A stretch of 64,000 bases of DNA, taken from Misgurnus anguillicaudatus. Taxonomy: Eukaryota > Chordata > Actinopteri > Cypriniformes > Cobitidae. Position 1 is the first letter of the stretch, and the number at the start of each line of letters is the position of its first letter. This document shows, in pieces, positions 59,001-64,000 of this stretch. A program made the translations under genes and the position numbers. The notes beneath the pieces were generated by a model, which saw only the letters and a program-made list of their open reading frames with translations, searched no databases and was not told where the DNA came from. The stretch lies in the NCBI RefSeq assembly GCF_027580225.2, contig NC_073359.2:10979001-11043000 (forward strand). The letters are read 5' to 3'.

Positions 59001-59621
59001 ACTCTGAATAAACTACAATATGTGCAAAATTCAGCTGCTAGGATCCTGACTGGAGTCAGGCAAAATGAGCACATTACACCGATTCTCAAGTCCCTGCACT
59101 GGCTTCCGGTCAGGTTCCGAGTTGATTTTAAAGTCCTCATGCTTGCATACAAGGCACTGCATGGTCTTGCCCCCCAGTATCTGTCAGCACTTTTAACTTT
59201 TTACACACCCACGCGTCACTTGCGCTCCTCACAGGCACGACTATTAGTAGTCCCACAGTCACGGCTGCGCTCAGTAGGGGATAGGGCTTTTTCATCGTAC
59301 GCACCTAGACTCTGGAATGCACTCCCTCCTTACATCAGAGACGCACAGAACTTTAGTAGTTTTAAATCTCTTTTAAAGACTCACTTTTTTAGGATAGCCT
59401 TTTTATGACCCTTTTATTCGTTGTGTGTTCTTACATGTATGTATGCATTACTTGTCTCATTTTTACATGTACGTATGCATTTACTTGTGTTATTTTTACA
59501 TGTATGTATGCATAACTTGTCTCATTTTGTGTGCGTTGTTTTCTTATTTTCTGTTATGTAAAGCGCCTTGAGAAGCTACTTCAAAGGCGCTATATAAAAA
59601 TAAAGTTATTATAAAGTTATT
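56052..59621 (+). mobile_element. L2-clade LINE inserted in Tc1 transposase
   Basis: About 3.57 kb, with a short 5' leader (56052-56189, including a TTTG-repeat), one long ORF, and a 3' UTR carrying ATGTATGTATGCAT-type repeats. The 3' end is AAGCGCCTTGAGAAGC, AGGCGCTATATAAAAATAAA and a tandem AAGTTATTAT, the microsatellite-like tail typical of L2/CR1-group elements rather than poly(A). The 5' end cannot be checked against a full-length copy, but the complete ORF suggests a full-length or near full-length insertion. Target duplications are not evident. Confidence 0.88.
56190..59408 (+). CDS. LINE ORF2: endonuclease and reverse transcriptase, 1072 residues
   Basis: Uninterrupted from ATG 56190 to TGA 59408. 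An N-terminal leader of about 140 residues is followed by an apurinic-type endonuclease (about 141-345): NARSVNNK, FLTETW, YRPP (about 245), LGDFN (about 275), and SDHLA (about 339). Reverse transcriptase (about 600-860): NYRPISNLPFLAKILE, DLSAAFDTVNH (about 702), GVPQGSILGPLLF, FYADDTQIY (active-site Asp pair at about 792). The C-terminal LHWLPVRFRV...YKALHGLAPQYL block is characteristic of L2-clade elements. Together these make the target-primed reverse transcription enzyme. No separate ORF1 is seen. The intact frame implies a recent insertion; activity is not proven. Clade assignment is from motif memory. Confidence 0.93.
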   Translation: MLRISFTLSGLLLLFVCVLWRALELHRRSPSLSCCCRGSVAVLASRIMVLRYSAHQLHNLNQNYRLHKDTYELCCNTGLLRQRRYIHRRSGRSYSISNSIRVPLSRCLTKRTYQQSGAVFENLSSLVRSELPSVSQSPVNAALFNARSVNNKALLLSDIIADQNLDLLFLTETWHKQNDGLIFNQLTPEGYGLVDLPRLTGRGGGIIVVHKLQFTISTVCIPQFSSFECLVLCISAPMAITIATVYRPPKANDVFISEFADLLSMLCFKFKNILILGDFNIHIDANDCLITKDFLFLLDCFNLKQFISGPTHNKGHTLDLVIANNAIVSQLSSADIGLSDHLAIFFNLEFHFPCASPSHTVNFRKWKSIHPADFAGSVVPSLSDLHLAPLDDKILKLNTVLASNLELFAPLKSRSVSFARSAPWYNEDLRAKKTACRKLERKWRDSGLTVFYQSWKDTLGEYRAEVESARSAYFSQIIDSNQRNPRHLFHTINRLLKVNVGSSLSVSNQLCNDFLNFFSSKIDNVYKLIHAAPVSSSTFCSPSFSGIPFSTFSQIDNELLTREVSRMKVTTCVLDPLPTSLFKSCFNSLCPAVLDIVNDSLHTGVVPAALKTAAVTPVLKKHNGDLDNFNNYRPISNLPFLAKILERLVALQLHSHLTVNNLFEPLQSGFRKFHSTETALVKVTNDLLLASDSGSLSILILLDLSAAFDTVNHKLLLERLKTVFGVSGTVLTWFRSYLSDRQQFVSMSGFRSVTGYACTGVPQGSILGPLLFSIYIFPLGLLLRSLGLNYHFYADDTQIYIHSKTNHNLDLSRLTHCIAEIKSWMSQNFLCLNSDKTEVLLLGTPHQLRKAGSLSLNIDGSVLEAQTKLKNLGVIFDSGLSFDPHVRYTVKNSFFHLRNIARLRPMLSRSVTERLINTFVFSRIDYCNALLIGVPKTTLNKLQYVQNSAARILTGVRQNEHITPILKSLHWLPVRFRVDFKVLMLAYKALHGLAPQYLSALLTFYTPTRHLRSSQARLLVVPQSRLRSVGDRAFSSYAPRLWNALPPYIRDAQNFSSFKSLLKTHFFRIAFL

Positions 59622-59973
59622 ACTTGTGTCAAGCTATGCTTCACGTTTAAAAGCTGTTTTAACTGTAAAAGGATGTTGTACTAAGTACTAAGATTGAATG
59701 TCACTTGGGGGTTGAATAAAACTGATAATGATGTGAGCACAGAAAAGACATTTGTGGTTATTTCATTATAAATGTTATGTTATATTTGTCTGACCTACAC
59801 ATGCCTCTTTGATGTAATTGTAAGCAGGATGACTGAATGATCAAAACCAATGTCAAACCGGCCAAAACAATCAATTTCAGTTGGGGTTGAATAACTTTGA
59901 ACACAACTGTACCTACTAAAAAAGTTCATTTCAAGCCCTGTGCACAATGAACATAAACAATTGTATTGCAATC

Positions 59974-60205
59974 TGGCTGGGTTATTTTTGACCCATAATG
60001 GGTAAATATTGGACAAAACCACATGCTGGGTTAAAAATTACCCTGTGCTGGGTTAAAAATTACCCAATGTTGGGTTGTTGTTATGCAACTATGGGGTATA
60101 ATAACCCAGCAGTTTGGTTAAAATAATCCAGCATTGGGTAAATTTTTAACCCAGCACGTGTTCTGTCAAATATTTACCCATTATGGGTCAAAAATAACCC
60201 AGCCA
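59974..60205. repeat. Small foldback repeat (TGGCTGGGTTATTTTTGACC)
   Basis: TGGCTGGGTTATTTTTGACC at the left is exactly mirrored by GGTCAAAAATAACCCAGCCA at the right. The interior is built of repeated GGGTTAAAAATTACCC and AACCCAGCA motifs. 232 bp, no coding sequence. Confidence 0.82.
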
Positions 60206-60590
60206 TTTTTAGAGTGTGGCATTAATGAATATGAACAAAGTTTAATAAATGATGCGAAACCCTTAAAGTGGGTATGAAATGTTTTCTTGTAAATAAGCAT
60301 TAAGTTTAGGTTCTGTAATTTCACTTTAATGGCAATTAGTCGGTAATTGAAATGTTTTTTTTTCACAAACGTCACTTACGTCATTTCATTAATATCTTTC
60401 ACTGCAAAAGCCTCCAAGTACAATAAAAATTCCAGTCCCTTTTCACTGTCCTTTCAGAATAAAGGTAAAAGGCTCAGAAATGTGGTAAATATATTCAGTA
60501 AAACTTCTTTAACCGGGTAAAAAATCTTACACCTTAATGTATACGCGCCATCATTCATCCAATTTTTCCGTACACTTAGAGGACTTTGCT
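60206..60590. other. No recognised feature
   Basis: AT-rich interval between repeats. Confidence 0.35.
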
Positions 60591-61018
60591 TAAAGAGGAA
60601 ATATCATGAAAATCTGACTTTTTCCATGTTTAAGTGCTATAATTGGGTCCCCATTTAACCTAGAAAATGTGAAAAAGATCAACTTAGTTCTGGTAAACCA
60701 TTCTCTTCAAGTATGTGAAAAAATAGGTAATTGAAATTTGGCTCCCCTTGTGATGTCAGAAGGAGATAATACTGACCCTTAATCTGAACTATCCAACCAC
60801 TGCACTGCCATTTAGTGTAGATATCAGCTCATTTGCATTTTAAAGGGCACACCCAAAACAGGAAATTTTTGCTCAAACCAACAAAGTGTCAATTTTAACA
60901 TGTTTTAATAAATTATCTGTGGGGTATTTAGAGCTTAAACTTAAACCTACACATATGTACTCTGGGGACACCAAGGATTTATTTGACGTCTTAAAGTCTT
61001 GTGAAATTATCCCTTTAA
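60591..61018 (+). repeat. MITE family J, copy 3 (divergent)
   Basis: AAAATCTGACTTTTTCCATG, GTGCTATAATTGGGTCCCC, CCTTGTGATGTCAGAAGG and TACTCTGGGGACACCAAGG in the same order as at 23596-24112. The terminal GGGGCCATG has decayed to AGAGGAAATATCATG. The 92-codon open frame at 60886-61164 runs through it and is incidental. Confidence 0.72.
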
Positions 61019-61151
61019 AATGCCATACCGGTAATGAATTCTGCCAACAAACCGATATTTTTGAATGCCCTGTGGCCGGGATTAAGCGGAAAGTATTAAA
61101 TGAATGTATAATTTTGATATATGATTATAAGCACACAGCTGGTGGAAACTA

Positions 61152-61968
61152 TAGGGATGCATAATGATTAATCACGATTAATCTATGGCAGAATAAAAGT
61201 TTTTGTTTACATCATATATGTGTGTGAACTGTGTATAATAATTATGTATATATAAATATGCACACATGCATGTATAATTTTAGTATTTAGTATTTATATT
61301 TATATATAATATAAATTATACATAAATATACCAATGTATATACACATGTAAACATTTCTTAAAGGGGCCATGACATGAAAATCTGACTATTTCCATGTTT
61401 AAGTGCAATGATTGGGTTACCAGTGCTTCTATCAACCTAGAAAATGTGAAAAAGATCAACCCAGTAACTTGGTTTTGGTAAACCATTCTCTACAAGCACA
61501 TGAGAAAATAGGTCATTGAAATTTGGCACCCCTTATGATGTCATAAGGAGCTCTTATTATAATAATACCGCCCCTTAATCTGCACTATCCAATCACAGCA
61601 CTGCCATTTAGTGTAGAGAAAAGGAGAGAGAGAAAATAATTCACAGCACAACTGAGTTTCAATTGCAACAAACCGCTCATTTGCATTTTAAGGACACACC
61701 CAAAACGGCACATTTTTGCACACACCTACAAACCTATTTTAACATGCTATAATAAAGTATCTATTGGGTATTTTGAGCTAAAACTTCACATATGTGCTCT
61801 GGGGACACCAAAGATTTATTTGACATCTTAAAAAAGTTTTGTGCCATGGCCCCTGTAAATATATACATGCATGTGTGTGCATTTATATATACAAAGTTAT
61901 TAGTTCACACATATATGATGTAAACAAAAACTTTTATTCTGCTATAGATTAATCGTTATGCATCCCTA
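61152..61968. repeat. AT-rich hAT-like MITE (TAGGGATGCAT ends) with nested insertion
   Basis: TAGGGATGCATAATGATTAA and the inverse AATCGTTATGCATCCCTA are the termini; inside each is GCAGAATAAAAGTTTTTGTT and its inverse. The AT-rich arms pair with each other. A family J element occupies the loop region (61359-61857). The short terminal sequence is hAT-like; flanking duplications are only approximate. Confidence 0.72.
61359..61857 (+). repeat. MITE family J, copy 4, nested
   Basis: TTAAAGGGGCCATGACATG at the left and TTTGTGCCATGGCCCCTGTAA at the right. Internal sequence matches 23596-24112 closely (CCCCTTATGATGTCATAAGG, TATGTGCTCTGGGGACACC). Inserted in the centre of the TAGGGATGCAT element, so it is the younger of the two. 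Confidence 0.85.
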
Positions 61969-61974
61969 GAACCA

Positions 61975-62153
61975 CTGACTTCCATAGTAGAAAAAACAAA
62001 TCCTATGGAATTCAATGGGAATCGTTAACTGTGTGCTTCCCATCCTTCATCTTTATTTATCACAATACTTCCATAGTATTCCATAGGTCTGAAAAATGAG
62101 GGTGGGTTAATTATATCAGAATTTCACATTTTTGGGTGAACTATCCCTTTAAT
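61975..62153. repeat. Partial copy of the AGTTCACCCAAA MITE (family B)
   Basis: TTCCATAGTAGAAAAAACAA and CTATGGAATTCAATGGGA correspond to the middle of 5549-5850. The right end AATTTCACATTTTTGGGTG with AACTATCCCTTTAA is the family terminus. Confidence 0.65.
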
Positions 62154-62799
62154 TTGACATTTCACATTAAAAAATTAAAAAGTTTAACTAGCAGGTAACC
62201 CTGCTGTTCTGTCTGTGTGATCCATGTTACCGACAGTACCAGACCAATTGTTTTCACCCATATCATTGATTACCAGCTCACAGAAGTTCTGTATTTAAAG
62301 TTTTATAAGTTAACATTAAAAATTAAATCACTAAGAAAAAAAACGAATGCGATATTTAATTCTGGACCCTGACTGCGCTGCTAATGGAAATTGCACATTT
62401 CACCCTAATAACTAACATTAATGAGCTGATAACAGGAAGCTTTTACTTCTTAATAGCAGTGGCATCACATGCACTCAGTAGAAAATCTCCTTTAAAATCC
62501 AACCCATCATTTTTACATGAATATGTATTCATCCGAGCAATTAAGGGCTTATTCAGATCACCATTAAAGGACACGGGTCAATGAAATATTAAAAACTAAA
62601 CAGAGCAAGCACAACCTGCCAAAGAGCTGCCTGTGAAGGGAAATGAATAATTGGAAGAACACAGGGGATGGGGGAAAAACACCATCATCAGGGAGGCTCT
62701 GGCAAACACTTTCCTTTCATAATCTCCGACATCAACCAATCAGTACTCAGCAGAGCCCCTCCTCCGAAACTCCACGCCTGTCTGTTTATACAGCACAGA
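62154..62799. other. Upstream flank of the AMIGO-like gene
   Basis: No repeat recognised. 62370-62480 contains TAACATTAATGAGCTGATAA and similar A/T motifs that could be regulatory. No core promoter can be fixed by eye. Confidence 0.3.
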
Positions 62800-63600
62800 A
62801 AGAACGAGAGAGCGAGCGAGAGAGAGAGAGAGAGAGGGAGTGTACACACTCAAGCGCTATACGACAGAGATACAGAGGAAAAGGGGAAAGACCCATACAA
62901 GACGGAGAGCAAAGGAGAGTCGGATGCTGAGAGAGAAAAATTGATGAGCAACTCAGATCTGGAAGAAGGATCAAAGACATCTTCAAAACACCAATTTATC
63001 AGTTTCTCCAGATGACACGTGGACAATGAAAGCTTTAAAGCCACCTGGATGAAAGAAGTTGAGCAACTCTAACCCAGCAAGCGTGTTGCGTGACTTAACA
63101 TTTAAGTATTTTTTCATGATCTTGTCTCCAGCACTGATACATACAACCTTATCTTCTGGCTAAAGAAAACAACAGATTGCTTGTTTAGTGAGGACTTCTG
63201 CACAGCCGAGCTCGTGTGACACACCGCGCGCCTTCTGTTCAACCGAGGGCAAGATTAAACTAAGTGAACTGGACAGGATGCTGACTTTCTCAAAAAAACA
63301 TCTTTCAGCCTCCAGCTGCAAGCTAGCTCTTGATATAAAAACCTCCTCTGGCCCCTCCTAAATGTCACAACTGCAAAACAACACTGACTGTTAAAAGGAT
63401 GTTGTACAGAAGGTTGGGATCTGCCTTGGGGATGGGACACAAACAACAGCTTTTTTTCTCCTTCAGCTTTCGTACGCTCTGCACTTAAGAATGAATTGAA
63501 ATCTGGGGCAACACTTGGAATCCAAGCGGCGTACATGTTGAGAGTTGCAGCGGTACAAGGAGAGTTATGAGGCGAGATGTAGGAGTAACTACTTGCAATG
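62800..63600 (+). promoter_or_regulatory. Probable promoter and 5'-UTR exon of the AMIGO-like gene
   Basis: Only the 3' edge is supported: ACTTGCAATG is followed by the consensus donor GTAAGT at 63601. The region holds a (GA)n tract at about 62806-62838, which teleost promoters and 5' UTRs often contain, and short unrelated open frames. The transcription start cannot be located; it could lie anywhere in this interval. Non-coding first exons are usual for AMIGO genes, whose protein is encoded by one exon. Confidence 0.45.
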
Positions 63601-63783
63601 GTAAGTTAAAAGCAACTTGATGTACTTCAGTAGTATTGAATTTCATTGTATAATGTTGTCGGATTGAATTGACAGTAATATGATCTTGCATGCTTTGGGA
63701 TAACAGTACTGACGTACAGACTGAGTGAGCAAGTATGAGGCAAAAATCTAATGTCTTTTCTTTTTCTCCTTCCTATCTGTCAG
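63601..63783 (+). other. 5'-UTR intron of the AMIGO-like gene (183 bp)
   Basis: Donor GTAAGT at 63601; a strong pyrimidine tract TCTTTTCTTTTTCTCCTTCC (63753-63772), then TATCTGTCAG to 63783. Both signals are close to consensus, and no coding sequence lies upstream in frame, so the intron would interrupt the 5' UTR. Confidence 0.65.
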
Positions 63784-63876
63784 ATTTTTAATGATAGGAA
63801 CACGCAATCCAGGCGACGACTCTACCCGTGAAACTCTGGCTGCTCTGTTTAACAACCCAAGCATCTTGACGGCACA

Positions 63877-64000
63877 ATGCTGTGTGCTCAGGGTGTGGCT
63901 GCACCCCTGATGCTGAGCTCTTTCCTGCTACAGCTGGTCAGGGCCAATATCCCTTTTGGTTGTTTGATTGCTTCCGACATCCTGAGCTGCACAAATCTCG
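63877..64000 (+). CDS. amigo2: AMIGO-family adhesion protein (AMIGO2-like), N-terminus; runs off the window
   Basis: ATG at 63877 in a CACAATGC context (A at -3) begins 41 visible residues. Residues 1-23 form a signal peptide with the hydrophobic core PLMLSSFLLQLV, ending near VRA-N. The next residues, FGCLIASDILSCTNL, match the N-terminal leucine-rich-repeat cap of AMIGO proteins, best that of AMIGO2 (pattern C.C.(A)(S/T)DI(V/L)SCTN). AMIGO proteins are single-pass neuronal membrane adhesion molecules with leucine-rich repeats and one Ig domain, usually encoded by one coding exon, consistent with an upstream UTR intron here. Odd: two of the four cap cysteines appear replaced by Ile (positions 25 and 31). 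The paralogue (1, 2 or 3) is inferred from seven or eight residues only. Confidence 0.55.
   Translation, partial: MLCAQGVAAPLMLSSFLLQLVRANIPFGCLIASDILSCTNL

Larger units (their letters stand above)
55101..59691 (+). pseudogene. Tc1 transposase (DD34E), interrupted by the LINE
   Basis: Starts MVKSKEWSRKTREEVINLHR (ATG at 55101); paired helix-turn-helix region (YKKIAKMLNIPRDTTGSIIR), then GRGRKK, IRRTL, WTDETKLELF. The frame shifts at a G-run near 55660-55667, and the second frame carries GGSIMLWGCF, QQDNDPKHTSK and [11 protein letters not shown], with 34 residues between Asp and Glu. At IPVDRCS (56052) the LINE begins. The missing C-terminus resumes at 59623 as LVSSYASRLKAV and ends LTVKGCCTKY with TAA at 59691. 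Apart from the G-run shift and the insertion, the protein looks complete. Confidence 0.92.
54727..59909 (+). mobile_element. Tc1/mariner (DD34E type) split by an L2-type LINE
   Basis: CAGTTGTGTTCAAAATTATT at the left and the inverse of AACTTTGAACACAACTG at the right, with TA at 54725-54726 and 59910-59911. The internal repeat TTATTCAACCCC occurs near both ends (54752, 54911, and inverse at 59709 and 59884), as in Tc1 elements with double direct repeats. Removing the LINE at about 56052-59621 leaves roughly 1.6 kb, the usual Tc1 length. Confidence 0.92.

Noticed and set aside
60886..61164. 92-codon ORF
   Set aside because: Runs through MITE family J and into another MITE terminus, so it is incidental.
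62643..63044. ORFs of 95 and 115 codons over the GA-rich region
   Set aside because: Their length comes from the (GA)n tract giving Arg-Glu repeats; the region is better explained as promoter or 5' UTR of the AMIGO-like gene.

Overview
The window is vertebrate nuclear DNA, very probably from a teleost fish and most likely a cyprinid. The evidence is the density of Tc1/mariner, hAT-like and Harbinger-like DNA transposons, an L2-type LINE, many inverted-repeat (foldback) MITE families of the kind common in cyprinid genomes, GT-AG splice signals, and no prokaryotic gene organisation. Most of the sequence is interspersed repeat. Host coding sequence is confined to one convincing gene start at the right edge and a few isolated exon-like or ORF-like segments.

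Layout. 1-12 kb: the 3' part of a decayed Tc1 (DD34E), then a series of MITEs, including a 1.2 kb Harbinger-like element (9222-10420) with a second copy at 47126-49009. 12-21 kb: an hAT-like element (12324-13643), more MITEs, a 95-nt exon candidate on the minus strand (18045-18139), an unrecognised 134-codon minus-strand ORF, and an hAT-like element with an 8-bp target duplication (19667-20508) containing a smaller element flanked by a 6-bp duplication. 21-33 kb: very long near-perfect palindromes (22277-22996, 30236-30771), nested foldback repeats, another hAT-like insertion (26845-27647), a tRNA-like SINE relic, and a deletion derivative of a DD36E Tc1. 34.2-41.1 kb: a 22-bp tandem satellite. 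Part of it is organised as an exact 824-bp higher-order repeat, and it is interrupted by an hAT insertion (36216-37597, target duplication CAAGCAAC) and a second element (40112-40840).

43-49 kb: a cluster of foldback repeats, a truncated THAP-domain start, and the second Harbinger-like copy, itself invaded by an element carrying a DUF3504/Crypton-like coding fragment. 50-51.2 kb: a near full-length decayed DD36E Tc1. 54.7-59.9 kb: a DD34E Tc1 split by an L2-type LINE whose 1072-residue endonuclease/reverse transcriptase ORF is uninterrupted. 60-62.2 kb: further nested MITEs.

The right end (about 62.8-64 kb) holds the 5' end of an AMIGO-family gene (best match AMIGO2, a leucine-rich-repeat/Ig neuronal adhesion protein): a 5'-UTR exon, a 183-bp intron, then the coding exon starting at 63877 and running out of the window.

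No operon-like or defence-like system is present. The most notable structures are the 824-bp higher-order satellite with a datable hAT insertion, the LINE-in-Tc1 nesting, the near-perfect palindromes, and the AMIGO start with two leucine-rich-repeat cap cysteines replaced. All family calls come from reading the sequence and from memory of the families; no database search was run.
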